Assembly: GCA_002708265.1 (NCBI GenBank)
Contig: PANA01000002.1
Coordinates: 231,269 to 295,268 of the forward strand
DNA length: 64,000 bases
Reading direction: 5' to 3'
Source: Legionellales bacterium
Lineage (GTDB): Bacteria > Pseudomonadota > Gammaproteobacteria > Berkiellales > Berkiellaceae
Positions 30,309 through 40,319 of this stretch are shown piece after piece. The position numbers and the translations under genes are program-made. Under the pieces are notes generated by a model that was given only the letters and a program-made list of their open reading frames with translations, searched no databases and had not been told where the DNA came from. How positions within the stretch are numbered: position 1 is the first letter of the stretch; the number at the start of each line of letters is the position of its first letter.

Positions 30309-31735
30309 TGAAGGCGCTCATAATTCTGTTACTTTCTTTCTTTCCATCAATTGCCTTAGCCAGCGGTGATACATCATACAACTTTGGGCTAACTGACACT
30401 TATGTTGGACCAGTTGCTTTAACAATCTTTGTGTTAGCTTATCTTTTGGTAATGCTAGAAGAGAAGTTAGAGCTAAGAAAATCAAAGCCCGTATTGCTAT
30501 GCGCTGGTGTTATTTGGGCATTCATTGCGTACTACTGCCAAAAAAACAACCTCGGATACGATGTTCACGCTGCAATGCAGGCAAATATTTTGGAGTACTG
30601 TGAACTATTTCTATTTCTACTTGTAGCGATGACTTATGTAAACGCGCTTGAAGAACGCAAAGTGTTTGAGGGCTTGCGGACATTCCTAACTCAAAAAAAC
30701 ATGTCTTTTAGGCAGCTATTTTGGGTTACAGGGACGTTATCCTTTTTGATTTCTCCTATTGCAGACAATCTAACAACTGCTCTCCTTATGTGTGCTGTAG
30801 TGATTGCTGTTGCGCCAAACAACAAGAAATTCGTTAGTCTCAGTTGCATCAATATTGTTGTCGGTGCGAATGCTGGAGGGGCGTTTAGTCCATTTGGTGA
30901 TATTACGACGTTAATGGTTTGGCAGGACAAGCTGCTCCACTTTTATGAATTTTTCCATATATTTATTCCTTCTTTAATTAACTTTTTGGTACCTGCCATT
31001 ATTATGTCATTCGCTGTCCCTTCTGGAGCGCCAAAAAGTGTTTCTGACAGTGTATTTATAAAACATGGTGGAATAACAATCATATTTCTATTTCTAGCCA
31101 CCATATGTACAGCCGTACTATTTCATAACGTCTTTGAAATCCCAGCGGCAGCGGGGATGGTGACAGGGTTATCTTATCTGCAATTCTATGCCTTCTACTT
31201 GAAGAAACGATTCAGCCCCCCAGGTCTTGATGGAACAACTGGTGCTGTATTTGACGTCTTTAAGAAGATTCAACGTGCTGAATGGGATACTTTATTATTC
31301 TTTTACGGTGTAATTATTAGTGTTGGAGGATTAGCGACAATTGGCTACCTTGAACTTATGGGTTCTTACATGTACGAGAGTTGGGATTTTGGTCTTAGCC
31401 CTCACCACCTTCAAACACCCGCCAATATTGCTGTCGGATTCTTATCTTCTATAGTTGATAACATCCCTGTAATGTATGCAGTCTTAACCATTCACCCTGA
31501 CATGAGTCACGGACAATGGTTATTAGTGACATTAACAGCAGGCGTTGGCGGCAGCTTATTATCCGTTGGCTCAGCAGCTGGGGTTGCTTTAATGGGACAA
31601 TCTCGTGGAATGTATACCTTCTTTGAACACTTTAAGTGGTCTTGGGCTATCCTTCTAGGTTACATCCTGAGTATTGCTTCTCATATTTATATAAATGGCG
31701 ATCTCTTTTTAATGTATGGCGATGTTATATATTGA
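30308..31735 (+). CDS. nhaD: Na+/H+ antiporter NhaD
   Basis: Exports sodium in exchange for protons. The 475-residue polytopic protein belongs to the NhaD/ion-transporter superfamily. It has the diagnostic SPIADNLTTALLMCAVVIAV and NIVVGANAGGAFSPFGDITTLMVWQ segments and a second VDNIPVMYAVL half-motif. The N-terminus looks like a cleavable signal (PSIALASG). The start is the ATG in the TGATG junction with the MFS gene. NhaD is common in marine and in intracellular bacteria. Confidence 0.93.
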   Translation: MKALIILLLSFFPSIALASGDTSYNFGLTDTYVGPVALTIFVLAYLLVMLEEKLELRKSKPVLLCAGVIWAFIAYYCQKNNLGYDVHAAMQANILEYCELFLFLLVAMTYVNALEERKVFEGLRTFLTQKNMSFRQLFWVTGTLSFLISPIADNLTTALLMCAVVIAVAPNNKKFVSLSCINIVVGANAGGAFSPFGDITTLMVWQDKLLHFYEFFHIFIPSLINFLVPAIIMSFAVPSGAPKSVSDSVFIKHGGITIIFLFLATICTAVLFHNVFEIPAAAGMVTGLSYLQFYAFYLKKRFSPPGLDGTTGAVFDVFKKIQRAEWDTLLFFYGVIISVGGLATIGYLELMGSYMYESWDFGLSPHHLQTPANIAVGFLSSIVDNIPVMYAVLTIHPDMSHGQWLLVTLTAGVGGSLLSVGSAAGVALMGQSRGMYTFFEHFKWSWAILLGYILSIASHIYINGDLFLMYGDVIY

Positions 31736-31742
31736 GGATACT

Positions 31743-32219
31743 ATGAAGTTATTTCTGATAAGGCACGGCAGTGCAGAAGATGGCTCAATTGACAGCCTAC
31801 GAAACCTTACTCAGCATGGCAGGCAGGAAGCTAGTCAAACAGGAAACTCTTTGAAGTCTTACGGCGTTAGGTTCACAGAAATCTGGCATAGCCCTTTAAA
31901 CCGAGCTCACGAAACGGGTTCAGTTATTGCAGACATATTAAATGTAGACAAATTAAGAATCTCGGAATCATTAAAACCTGAGAGCAACGTTGAAGATTTC
32001 GAAGAGAATTTTTTACAGAGTTTACATTTAAAAGAACTATGTATAGTAAGCCATTTGCCCTATATACCCAATCTGATCTGTTACTTGTGTGATCTTAGAA
32101 GCTCACAACTAATCTTTCCGATAGCTCCAGCCAGCTGCACCATACTTGAATACGATAGAAAAATAGGCTGGTCACTACTTGCCCATATGGCTGTTAATGA
32201 TCATCGTGCTCAAATATAG
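31743..32219 (+). CDS. sixA: Phosphohistidine phosphatase SixA
   Basis: Histidine-phosphatase superfamily enzyme that removes phosphate from His-phosphorylated proteins; in E. coli it acts on the phosphotransferase NPr. The 158-residue protein begins MKLFLIRHGSAED with the catalytic RHG at 7-9, and the second catalytic His is in CIVSHLPYIP. The ATG follows GAGG and lies 7 bases after nhaD, the last gene of the met/nhaD operon. Its 3' end overlaps dnaQ on the other strand by 26 bases. Confidence 0.88.
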   Translation: MKLFLIRHGSAEDGSIDSLRNLTQHGRQEASQTGNSLKSYGVRFTEIWHSPLNRAHETGSVIADILNVDKLRISESLKPESNVEDFEENFLQSLHLKELCIVSHLPYIPNLICYLCDLRSSQLIFPIAPASCTILEYDRKIGWSLLAHMAVNDHRAQI

Positions 32220-32898
32220 GGGCAACACCAAAGCTTTCTTCCATGTTTTTCAAGTAAGTGCGATGAGATTGATTTTCTTCATCAGAAGCTAACAGTACAT
32301 AGCCTTTCACCACATCTGTGTTTACGGTTCTGACTGATTGTTTGCTCGTGCTTGAGTTAACAGATAACATAAGGTCGACCTGACCACCGGTCATTGCCAA
32401 ATAGACCTCTGCCAGTATTTCGGAGTCCAGCAGCGCCCCATGCAAGTCCCTAGATGAATTATCAACATTATATCGTTTACACAATGCATCTAGGTTGTTT
32501 TTCTGCCCTGGGTGCTTTTCACGTGCCATAACAAGCGTATCAATGATGCCGTGAATATCTTCTAAATAGGTTTCTTTGCTATGAACTCGTTCTAATTCGG
32601 CATTTAAAAACCCAAGATCGAAGGGAGCGTTATGAATAATTAACTCACTGCCTTCGATAAATTCTAGAAACTCGTCACAGACATCAGCAAATCTAGGTTT
32701 GCCTTTTAAAAATTCTAAAGAAATTCCATGGACTCTTTGAGCCCCCTCATCAATTTCACGATCTGGGTAGAGGTATTGCTGGTAACGACGCCCTGTCAAC
32801 TGGCGATCAATTAGTTCCACCGCCCCAATTTCAATGATACGGTGACCTGCTTTGGGTGATATACCTGTTGTTTCAGTATCTAGTACGATTTGCTTCAT
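32194..32898 (-). CDS. dnaQ: DNA polymerase III epsilon subunit (proofreading exonuclease)
   Basis: 3'-5' exonuclease of the replicative polymerase. The 234-residue protein has motif Exo I DTETTG (Asp7, Glu9), Exo [18 protein letters not shown] and Exo [18 protein letters not shown]. The C-terminal linker to polymerase alpha ends IFEHDDH. Translationally coupled to rnhA by an ATGA overlap, an arrangement conserved through gammaproteobacteria. Confidence 0.95.
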   Translation of the reverse strand: MKQIVLDTETTGISPKAGHRIIEIGAVELIDRQLTGRRYQQYLYPDREIDEGAQRVHGISLEFLKGKPRFADVCDEFLEFIEGSELIIHNAPFDLGFLNAELERVHSKETYLEDIHGIIDTLVMAREKHPGQKNNLDALCKRYNVDNSSRDLHGALLDSEILAEVYLAMTGGQVDLMLSVNSSTSKQSVRTVNTDVVKGYVLLASDEENQSHRTYLKNMEESFGVAPIFEHDDH

Positions 32899-33341
32899 GC
32901 GTAACCTTTGTCTTCAATTACTTTACGGGCTGCTTCATCAACCCTTTCATTCTCAGGATGACCACTATGTCCTTTTACCCAATGCCAGTGTATTTCATGC
33001 GGTTGAAGCGCTTCATCCAGCTCTTTCCATAAATCTTGGTTTTTAACGGGTTTCTTTTGGGCATTCTTCCAGCCGTTTTTTTTCCACCCAGCCATCCATT
33101 GCGTAATTCCATTAGAAACATATTTAGAGTCAGTCGTTATATCGACACGACAAGGCTTTTTAAGGTTACGAACTCCCTCTATAACGGCCCTTAACTCCAT
33201 TCTGTTGTTAGTCGTTTCTGGCTCAGCGCCAGTTACCATTTTTTCATTTTGGTCAAAAACAAGTAGCGCGGCATATCCGCCTGGCCCTGGATTGCCAAGA
33301 CAAGCGCCATCGGTGTACAACTGTACCGTTGGTTTACTCAT
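32895..33341 (-). CDS. rnhA: Ribonuclease HI
   Basis: Degrades the RNA strand of RNA-DNA hybrids. The 148-residue protein has the catalytic acids in [14 protein letters not shown] (Asp11), [12 protein letters not shown] (Glu) and ITTDSKYV (Asp), plus the basic protrusion [17 protein letters not shown] and [17 protein letters not shown]. Full length. Overlaps dnaQ by 4 bases and follows the methyltransferase gene by 9 bases. Confidence 0.97.
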   Translation of the reverse strand: MSKPTVQLYTDGACLGNPGPGGYAALLVFDQNEKMVTGAEPETTNNRMELRAVIEGVRNLKKPCRVDITTDSKYVSNGITQWMAGWKKNGWKNAQKKPVKNQDLWKELDEALQPHEIHWHWVKGHSGHPENERVDEAARKVIEDKGYA

Positions 33342-33350
33342 AGTATTTCC

Positions 33351-34052
33351 TTAACTGATTGGAACTTCAGTTCCAATAGAGGCCTTTCTTCGATTCCAAG
33401 ACGCTCTGATAGGTGTTACGCCCGCTTCACGTTTAACGGCAAGAACCATATAGCCGCCGTACTGTAAACTTAAGCTATTTGAAAGCGGAGGTTTTTTCCC
33501 AAACTTTGTAGATTTTAAAAGAGGTAGACACATGTGAAAGTAATCCACCCTATCTACTTCCATATCTAGCCAAGTGCACCACTTCTCACACTCTTTTACT
33601 GATGGCCATCTATTTGCAACTGAGCCCCGATTAAATGTTCTTTCTAACTCATATCGAACACCAATCCATGAATATGGGTTCGCTCCAGTGATAATTAAAT
33701 AACCATTTGGGCGCAATACTCTGACAGCGTCTCTCAGAACTGATTCAGGCTGCTTTACAGTCTCGAGCGTATGCGGAAGCAACACCACGTCCAATGACTC
33801 TGAAGCGATAGGAAGTTGATTATACTGGCCTCTTACGAGAGTACAACTATCAGCATAGGCATCTTGACGCGTCACTAACACTCGATGTTGAATCAGGCTC
33901 GACTTAGCGTAAGGCGAAAATAAACTATCGCCTATTATTGCTAGGTGATACCCAAACAACCGTGGCAAAACACCTTCTAGTTGTTTAGCTTCCTCATGAA
34001 GTAGTGTAATACCTAGATACTCAGGATCCCAGGCATTTGGATGTTCATGCAT
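33351..34052 (-). CDS. SAM-dependent methyltransferase, YafS-like
   Basis: Class I methyltransferase of 233 residues. The fold is shown by LPIASESLDVVLLPHTLETV (acidic loop/motif II) and DAVRVLRPNGYLIITGANPYSW (motif III). The glycine-rich motif I is weak (LAIIGDSLFS). E. coli has YafS in the same place, between gloB and rnhA. The substrate is unknown. It is divergent from gloB, with 69 bases between. Confidence 0.85.
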   Translation of the reverse strand: MHEHPNAWDPEYLGITLLHEEAKQLEGVLPRLFGYHLAIIGDSLFSPYAKSSLIQHRVLVTRQDAYADSCTLVRGQYNQLPIASESLDVVLLPHTLETVKQPESVLRDAVRVLRPNGYLIITGANPYSWIGVRYELERTFNRGSVANRWPSVKECEKWCTWLDMEVDRVDYFHMCLPLLKSTKFGKKPPLSNSLSLQYGGYMVLAVKREAGVTPIRASWNRRKASIGTEVPIS

Positions 34053-34121
34053 GTCTTTTACTGTGGCTAATGTGTAAATACCACCTTACAATATATTGAA
34101 CAGTTGCCCAAGGATATCTGA

Positions 34122-34871
34122 ATGCAAGATATATTTCCGGTTAGTGCACTCAGCGATAATTATATCTGGTGTTTCGAGTATGAGCCCAAAAAACTATGCA
34201 TTGTGGACCCGGGGGAATCAAAACCAGTTCTAGAGTTTTGCGAAGCAAATAACTTTACACTAGGGACCATATTAGTTACCCATCATCACTGGGACCATAC
34301 AGACGGAATCAGAGAGTGTCTTACCCACTTTCCCGAGGCTAAGGTAATCGGCCCTCAGGAAGCAGCATCTAAAGGCGTTCAGACAGTTGTGACGGACGGG
34401 GACAAGGTCAGTGTCGGTAAATTCACCTTTGAGGTAATCAGCATACCAGGGCATACCATGGGTCATATTGCTTACACAAATAATGAAATCTTATTTTGCG
34501 GAGATACTCTATTTAGTGGGGGGTGCGGGAGAGTCTTTGAAGGGACACACCAGCAGATGTATAGCTCTTTACAAAAACTTTCTAATCTAGCTGACACGTG
34601 CGTAATTTTCCCGGCACATGAATATACAGAGAATAATTTACGTTTTGCGCTATCAATAGAACCCAAGAATAAATCAATAAAATCGGCGCAAAGTAAGGCA
34701 ATTGCTCAGCGGCTTAAAAATGAACCAACGTTGCCTACAACGATGAAAAAAGAAAAACAAATCAATCCCTTCCTAAGATGTCATTTGCCTACCTATAAGG
34801 TTCTCATTCCTAATGTGACCAATTCTGCCGAAGTATTCAAACACATACGTGACTTAAAGGATAAATTTTAA
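34122..34871 (+). CDS. gloB: Hydroxyacylglutathione hydrolase (glyoxalase II)
   Basis: Hydrolyses S-lactoylglutathione to lactate and glutathione, completing methylglyoxal detoxification. Metallo-beta-lactamase fold of 249 residues with the zinc motif THHHWDHTDG at 53-62, the GHTMGH loop, and FCGDTLFSGGCGRVFEG. The C-terminal glutathione-binding segment INPFLRC is present. AAGGAT precedes the ATG. mltD follows with no gap, as in E. coli relatives. Confidence 0.96.
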   Translation: MQDIFPVSALSDNYIWCFEYEPKKLCIVDPGESKPVLEFCEANNFTLGTILVTHHHWDHTDGIRECLTHFPEAKVIGPQEAASKGVQTVVTDGDKVSVGKFTFEVISIPGHTMGHIAYTNNEILFCGDTLFSGGCGRVFEGTHQQMYSSLQKLSNLADTCVIFPAHEYTENNLRFALSIEPKNKSIKSAQSKAIAQRLKNEPTLPTTMKKEKQINPFLRCHLPTYKVLIPNVTNSAEVFKHIRDLKDKF

Positions 34872-36224
34872 TTGTTGGCTCGAGTTTTTATCTTAGTTCT
34901 AATGGTTGTTCTGCAAACTGGCTGTGAGACCACAGGCTCAACGTCAGCCAGTACAGTTACAGGTGCCGCTAGCCAAGGCCTACCGAAAATTGACAAAAAA
35001 TTGCAAAGAAGCAAAGTTTCAGTTGAGGATGCCAATGATCATTGGACGAGAATGCGCAAGGGTTTTAAGTTGTCCTATGATGAGGGTGACACTCGCATAC
35101 AACATTACATAACGCAGTACTCAAAACATAATCGACATTTTTTAACCCTTGTTGAAAGAGCGAAAACACTACAATTTTTAATTACAGAAGCGGTTGAGAC
35201 AAGAGAGCTACCATTAGAGTTAGCCCTTCTTCCAATGGTAGAAAGTGCTTTAGATCCTTTCGCGGATTCTCATTATAAAGCATCTGGGATATGGCAGATA
35301 ATACAACCGACTGCGACGCTTCTAGGTTTACAGCAGGATTGGTGGTATGACGCTCGTAGAGATCATGTCTACGCAACACAGGCTGCCTTAGACTACTTAG
35401 AATACTTGCATCAGCGTTTCGAGGGTGACTGGCTACTTGCCTTGGCTGCATACAACTCTGGCGAAGGTACTGTATCTAGAGCAATTTACAGCAATAAGAA
35501 AGCAGGAAAACCAACGCACTTTCATGCTTTAAAGCTTCCTAAAGAAACGAGGGATTACGTACCAAAACTACTTGCAATCGTATCGCTAATAAAGAGCCCT
35601 CAAAAATATGATGTAAAACTGCCACGATTAGATAATGAACCCTATTTAAAGTTGGTAGATATAGCTGCTCAAGTAGATTTAGCATTAGCAGCCGAACTTG
35701 CGGAAATAGACTTAAAGGATTTATATAAATTAAATCCCGGTTATAACCGATGGGCCACACACCCTGATGCGAATGGCCCTCACCATCTTTTACTACCTAT
35801 CCTGAGCGCAAGAAAGCTAGAGAAGAAGATCGCGTATTCTGATAGTGTAGACTGGGTAAACTGGGAAACAGTTATCGTTAAGCCTGGTGACACACTCTCG
35901 AAAATCGCCAAACACCATCACACTACAGTCGAAGTCCTGGAAATGGTTAATAATATCGGAGATAGCAAAATCGTTGCTGGGAAGGGATTACTAGTACCTA
36001 TGCCAGTTGCTCCATTTGCTCGTTATGCAGCGTCAAAACAAAAATGTACAGCAAAAGGTTGCTTTAGAGATCAAAATATTATACATACGGTCAAAAATGG
36101 CGAATCGCTTTGGGTGATAGGTAAACAATACAAAGTAAGTGTTGATAATATTCTTGGCTGGAATCAAATCGATAAAAACAAAGTTCTAAAACCAGGTCAA
36201 AAGCTTGTTATAAAAGCAACCTAA
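34872..36224 (+). CDS. mltD: Membrane-bound lytic murein transglycosylase D
   Basis: Cleaves peptidoglycan glycan strands with 1,6-anhydro end formation. The 450-residue lipoprotein has lipobox LQTGC (Cys18) and a lysozyme-like SLT domain at about 100-210 with LLPMVESALDPFADS (catalytic Glu) and ASGIWQIIQPTA, AAYNSGEG. Two LysM peptidoglycan-binding repeats lie at about 334-380 and 399-448. The start codon is TTG, since no ATG lies in a suitable place; AAAGGA in the end of gloB serves it. It ends exactly where the ABC ATPase gene on the other strand ends. Confidence 0.93.
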   Translation: MLARVFILVLMVVLQTGCETTGSTSASTVTGAASQGLPKIDKKLQRSKVSVEDANDHWTRMRKGFKLSYDEGDTRIQHYITQYSKHNRHFLTLVERAKTLQFLITEAVETRELPLELALLPMVESALDPFADSHYKASGIWQIIQPTATLLGLQQDWWYDARRDHVYATQAALDYLEYLHQRFEGDWLLALAAYNSGEGTVSRAIYSNKKAGKPTHFHALKLPKETRDYVPKLLAIVSLIKSPQKYDVKLPRLDNEPYLKLVDIAAQVDLALAAELAEIDLKDLYKLNPGYNRWATHPDANGPHHLLLPILSARKLEKKIAYSDSVDWVNWETVIVKPGDTLSKIAKHHHTTVEVLEMVNNIGDSKIVAGKGLLVPMPVAPFARYAASKQKCTAKGCFRDQNIIHTVKNGESLWVIGKQYKVSVDNILGWNQIDKNKVLKPGQKLVIKAT

Positions 36225-38012
36225 TTATAGCTGAGGTACTGATCTAATCAACTTCTTTGTATATTCATGCTGAGGATTGTTTAGTACCTCTCGAACAACC
36301 CCTTTCTCAACAATGACTCCGTTTTTCATCACGTACACACGATCAGCAAAATGCTTAACCACATTGATATTATGAGTAATAAATAAGTAGCCAATACCAT
36401 ATTCGTTTTGAAGTTTTTGGAGCAAATTTAGTATTTGTGCCTGAACTGAGACATCTAAGGCAGATGTTGGCTCATCACAAACAATAAACCTAGGGGCAAC
36501 AGAAAGTGCTCTTGCTATACATATACGTTGCTTTTGTCCGCCTGAAAATTGATGTGGATACTTATCAATAGAAGAGGCATCTAGACCGACTTGCTCTAAA
36601 AGGTTTATGGCCCTGTCCAGCCTTTCTGCCTTATTTGTGCCTACTTTAAGGGAGATCATACCCTCTTCTAAAATCTCTTTTATTGTAAGCTTGGGATTCA
36701 AAGATGACATCGGATCTTGAAATATCATCTGAAAGTGGCTTCGCCCTATCCTTAACTGCTTTTCAGACATTGCTTCAATAGAGCGTCCCATAAACTTTAT
36801 GGTCCCACCGGTTGGATCAATTAAACGAATTATCGCTTTTCCAACCGTTGTTTTTCCGGAACCAGACTCGCCAACTAGCGCTACTGTTTCATCTTCATAC
36901 ACCTCAATGTCGACACCTTCTACTGCTTTAACATAGCTTGAGCGTTTCTTAAAAAAACCTGATGATGAGAAGTAGACTTTTAATCCTTTGGTTTCAATCA
37001 GTTTGTCACTTTCTTCCGAGGAGTATGACATATCAGAAATATTTTCGTTTTGAAGAACTACTTCAGAATTGCTTGGGTAAAAGTGGCAACGGACTTGATG
37101 TTCAGAACTTGTTAAAACAGGCACTTGGTTTTTACAAATATCTTGCTCTAGCGGACATCTTCCGTATAGGCGGCAACCAGGATAGGCAGTACCTACTGGC
37201 GGAACATTGCCCTTAATAGTAGGGATTTTTTGTTTTGATGGCGTCTTTTCTGGCAAGGCATTTAAAAGCATTTGGCTATAAGGGTGGGAGGGAATTGAAA
37301 AAAACGCGTCCGAAGGAGCCGACTCAATTATCTGACCTGCATACATAATAGACAGATGATCTGAAAAGTTTTTAACCAGTGCGAGATCATGAGTAATAAA
37401 CAAAATAGCTGTTTGAAGTTCTGTTTTAATCTTATTTAAAATGCTGATAATTTGACTTTGGGTTGTCACATCCAGTGCTGTTGTTGGTTCATCCGCAATT
37501 AACAGTTTAGGCTTTTTTGCTAAAGCCATCGCAATCATCACGCGTTGTTTCATCCCACCTGAAAGCTGATGGGGGTAAGAGTTTAAAATAGCTTCTTGTC
37601 GTGGCAACATAACCCAATCTAGTAGCTCAACCATTTCATCTTGAGATAAGTGCTTTGGAGATGACTCTTGCAACTGATGTCTAATTTTAAGGACTGGATT
37701 TAGGCTAGACATCGGATCTTGGAAAATAAATCCTATATCATTTTTTCGAATAGCTTTCATTTTGTATTCAGGCAATGACAAGATGTCTACGCCATTCATC
37801 AAAATTTTGGAATCTTTTCCTATTTTGAAGTCGTCAGGAATCAATCTTGCAATCGATAAAGCAGTAATTGACTTCCCACATCCTGACTCTCCTATCAAAG
37901 AGAATGCTTCGCCTGGCGCAATTGAAAAAGATACTGAGTCTACGGGCTTTCGATGCCCCGTATCTCCGGGTAGATATACCGATAAATTTTCAACGCTAAG
38001 CAGTTTATTCAT
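36225..38012 (-). CDS. Peptide-type ABC transporter, fused double ATPase (YejF-like)
   Basis: Two ABC ATPase domains in one 595-residue chain, as in YejF and DppDF fusions. The first has Walker A GESGCGKS near residue 38 and [17 protein letters not shown]; the second has GESGSGKT near residue 370 and [15 protein letters not shown]. Each carries the oligopeptide-type C-terminal extension, with Cys-rich [15 protein letters not shown] after the first half. Coupled to the permease gene upstream (TAATG). Last gene of a four-gene importer operon. Confidence 0.92.
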   Translation of the reverse strand: MNKLLSVENLSVYLPGDTGHRKPVDSVSFSIAPGEAFSLIGESGCGKSITALSIARLIPDDFKIGKDSKILMNGVDILSLPEYKMKAIRKNDIGFIFQDPMSSLNPVLKIRHQLQESSPKHLSQDEMVELLDWVMLPRQEAILNSYPHQLSGGMKQRVMIAMALAKKPKLLIADEPTTALDVTTQSQIISILNKIKTELQTAILFITHDLALVKNFSDHLSIMYAGQIIESAPSDAFFSIPSHPYSQMLLNALPEKTPSKQKIPTIKGNVPPVGTAYPGCRLYGRCPLEQDICKNQVPVLTSSEHQVRCHFYPSNSEVVLQNENISDMSYSSEESDKLIETKGLKVYFSSSGFFKKRSSYVKAVEGVDIEVYEDETVALVGESGSGKTTVGKAIIRLIDPTGGTIKFMGRSIEAMSEKQLRIGRSHFQMIFQDPMSSLNPKLTIKEILEEGMISLKVGTNKAERLDRAINLLEQVGLDASSIDKYPHQFSGGQKQRICIARALSVAPRFIVCDEPTSALDVSVQAQILNLLQKLQNEYGIGYLFITHNINVVKHFADRVYVMKNGVIVEKGVVREVLNNPQHEYTKKLIRSVPQL

Positions 38013-39343
38013 TACCCTTCCTTGGACACACGTGGATCCAGATGATCACGTAAACCATCTGCAAATACATTGACACAGGCCACCAGACTAAACATGAAGA
38101 AAAAAGAAGCAAATAAGGACCACCAAACAACCGGTGAACGACTAAGCTCAATGCGCGCACTATTGATCATTGAGCCCCAGCTGTAAGTAGAAGGATCGAC
38201 CCCGACACCTATATAGGATAAAACAGCCTCAGCTAAAACAAACCCCGAAAAATCAAGCGCTAGAGAAATAATTATAATATGCCTGACATTTGGCAAAAGA
38301 TGCTTAAATAAAATCCGAGTATTACTTGCCCCCAAACACCGGGCGGCTTGGATAAATTCAAGATTTGAGAGCTTTAGTACTTCGCCGCGTAATAACCGAC
38401 ACAACCCAGTCCAGCTTGTGCTACCTATAATGAGACATAATAAAATTAGGCGCGCATCCGCACGTGCTTCACTGCTCCCAAACCACTGGGAGTGACTTAA
38501 AATACTGACATCAAAAATAAGCACCATAGCGGCAATTAGTAGAATGCCTGGTATAGCACTCAAGGTTGTGTATATATATTGTATTAAGTCATCAACTGCG
38601 CCTTTAAAGTACCCCGCTGCTATTCCTAAAACAGTTGCGAAAGGTAAAATTGAAAAGCAGGTCAAAACCCCAAACACTATTGCTGTTCGAATGCCTTTGA
38701 TAGCTTCAAAAAATACGTCTCCTCCAACCTTGTTAGTGCCTAATAAGTGGTATTTAGCCGACAACTCTAAGCTGAAGATAGTTGCTATCACTAAAATTGA
38801 TACAGTTATAAATCCAGATTTCCAGGCTACAGTCTGGCGATGCAATTTAAATATTCTGAAAAATATTACAAAGAGGCACAGTACAGCTATAAGTGAATGC
38901 CATAACCCAGATACTAACAATCTTAAGATATCACCACTCCACTGCGAAAGATCTTTAATATGCGCACCGCCATAACTTAATCGAGGATATGTCTGAGCAT
39001 AATAATGACCATCGTAAATAACTTCTTTACTAAAGGCATAAATACTCAGTGGCGAAGAGTATGTTTTTTCATCTGAAAGTATAAATGGTTTCAGCAGGTA
39101 ATCTAAAACTGATAAAACAGAAGCTGAACTATTTAATAAATGGATTGAGTCTAAAAATGAAACAATAAAGAAAAAAGCGAGAACAACGCTTGATATCATA
39201 TTTATTGGCTGGTTCATAAATACAGAGGCACTTTTTCTGCCTTGCTTATGAACAACTAATCTACCTATAAAATATATCAATGCAAAAGCAATAAAATATA
39301 TGGGGATGTCGGACCAGAATAAGGTATATTTATAATCTTGCAT
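38012..39343 (-). CDS. Peptide-type ABC transporter permease (YejE/DppC class), long N-terminus
   Basis: A 443-residue inner-membrane permease. The C-terminal half is a normal DppC-like domain with the EAA loop EFIQAARCLGASNTRILFKHLLPNVRHI and GFVLAEAVLSYIGVGVDPSTYSWGSMI. The N-terminal part is longer than usual: two hydrophobic segments near 14-30 and 50-70, then a periplasmic stretch to about 150 rich in Tyr and Ser, before the normal TM bundle. Coupled to the neighbouring genes (TAATG downstream, one base gap upstream). Confidence 0.88.
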   Translation of the reverse strand: MQDYKYTLFWSDIPIYFIAFALIYFIGRLVVHKQGRKSASVFMNQPINMISSVVLAFFFIVSFLDSIHLLNSSASVLSVLDYLLKPFILSDEKTYSSPLSIYAFSKEVIYDGHYYAQTYPRLSYGGAHIKDLSQWSGDILRLLVSGLWHSLIAVLCLFVIFFRIFKLHRQTVAWKSGFITVSILVIATIFSLELSAKYHLLGTNKVGGDVFFEAIKGIRTAIVFGVLTCFSILPFATVLGIAAGYFKGAVDDLIQYIYTTLSAIPGILLIAAMVLIFDVSILSHSQWFGSSEARADARLILLCLIIGSTSWTGLCRLLRGEVLKLSNLEFIQAARCLGASNTRILFKHLLPNVRHIIIISLALDFSGFVLAEAVLSYIGVGVDPSTYSWGSMINSARIELSRSPVVWWSLFASFFFMFSLVACVNVFADGLRDHLDPRVSKEG

Positions 39344-39344
39344 T

Positions 39345-40319
39345 TTAAAACCTCACTCTAGGATCAACCAAGGTGTAGGAAATATCTGTTAAAATCAATC
39401 CTATACAATATAAGAAGGCCCCTAGAAACACCATTGATCTTACAATTGCAAAGTCCTGCTGACTAATTGCATCAATGGTATAGCTTCCCAAGCCCGGTAT
39501 GCCAAAAAATGATTCTGTTATTAAGCTGCCCATAAAGAGCAATGGTAATATTACGACCACACCAGTTAAAATAGGTATGAACCCATTTCTTAATACATGT
39601 TTAAATAGAATTTCAATATCTGACAGACCTTTTGCTTTGGCTGTACGAACATAATCTTGCGTTATTTCTTCCAAAAATATTGTTCGATACCATCGAACGC
39701 CTGAACCAATTCCACCAATTACGCCAACAATGACTGGCAGTATTAAAAACTTAATTCCTGATAATCCATCCTCATATCCTGATATGGGCACCAGCCGCCA
39801 AATATTGGCAACAAGATATTGTCCTCCGATTATGTAAAAGAGCGCTGATATAGACATTAGAAATAAAGCCATTAGCGTCATAGATCTATCAAATAAGCTT
39901 CTATGAAAAAGAACCAATAATAAAGCGAAAGAGATATTTACAAATAAGCCTACTAATAAAGCTGGAACTGCTATGGCTAAAGAAGGCAAATATCTTTGAT
40001 TAATTTGATGGCTAATATCTGTTCCAGCATCGGATATTCCAAACTCAAAGGCAAATAACTTAAGAGATTTTTGAAAAAAGATTGTATCTGTGACCTTAGA
40101 TAAGCCAGTCGCTTCCTGATTGTATAGCACTGGATAGTGATAACCCCGAACTTCTTTCCAATCCTCGATTGCCTCCTCAGTAACGTACTTTTCTCCCAAG
40201 TGGAGTCTAGCAATATCATCAGGCGTGTTGACGATAAAAAATAAAACAAAGGTAAAAAGGTTTACACCGACGAGTATCGGTATAATAAAAAGTAAGCGTT
40301 TCAACACATATCTAAGCAT
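39345..40319 (-). CDS. Peptide-type ABC transporter permease (YejB/DppB class)
   Basis: A 324-residue inner-membrane permease. It begins MLRYVLKRLLFIIPILVGVNLFTFVLFF, the usual DppB N-terminus. The EAA loop is QDYVRTAKAKGLSDIEILFKHVLRNGFIPI, and FMGSLITESFFGIPGLGSYTIDAI is the conserved C-terminal part. It overlaps the binding-protein gene by 8 bases and is one base from the next permease gene. Confidence 0.92.
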   Translation of the reverse strand: MLRYVLKRLLFIIPILVGVNLFTFVLFFIVNTPDDIARLHLGEKYVTEEAIEDWKEVRGYHYPVLYNQEATGLSKVTDTIFFQKSLKLFAFEFGISDAGTDISHQINQRYLPSLAIAVPALLVGLFVNISFALLLVLFHRSLFDRSMTLMALFLMSISALFYIIGGQYLVANIWRLVPISGYEDGLSGIKFLILPVIVGVIGGIGSGVRWYRTIFLEEITQDYVRTAKAKGLSDIEILFKHVLRNGFIPILTGVVVILPLLFMGSLITESFFGIPGLGSYTIDAISQQDFAIVRSMVFLGAFLYCIGLILTDISYTLVDPRVRF

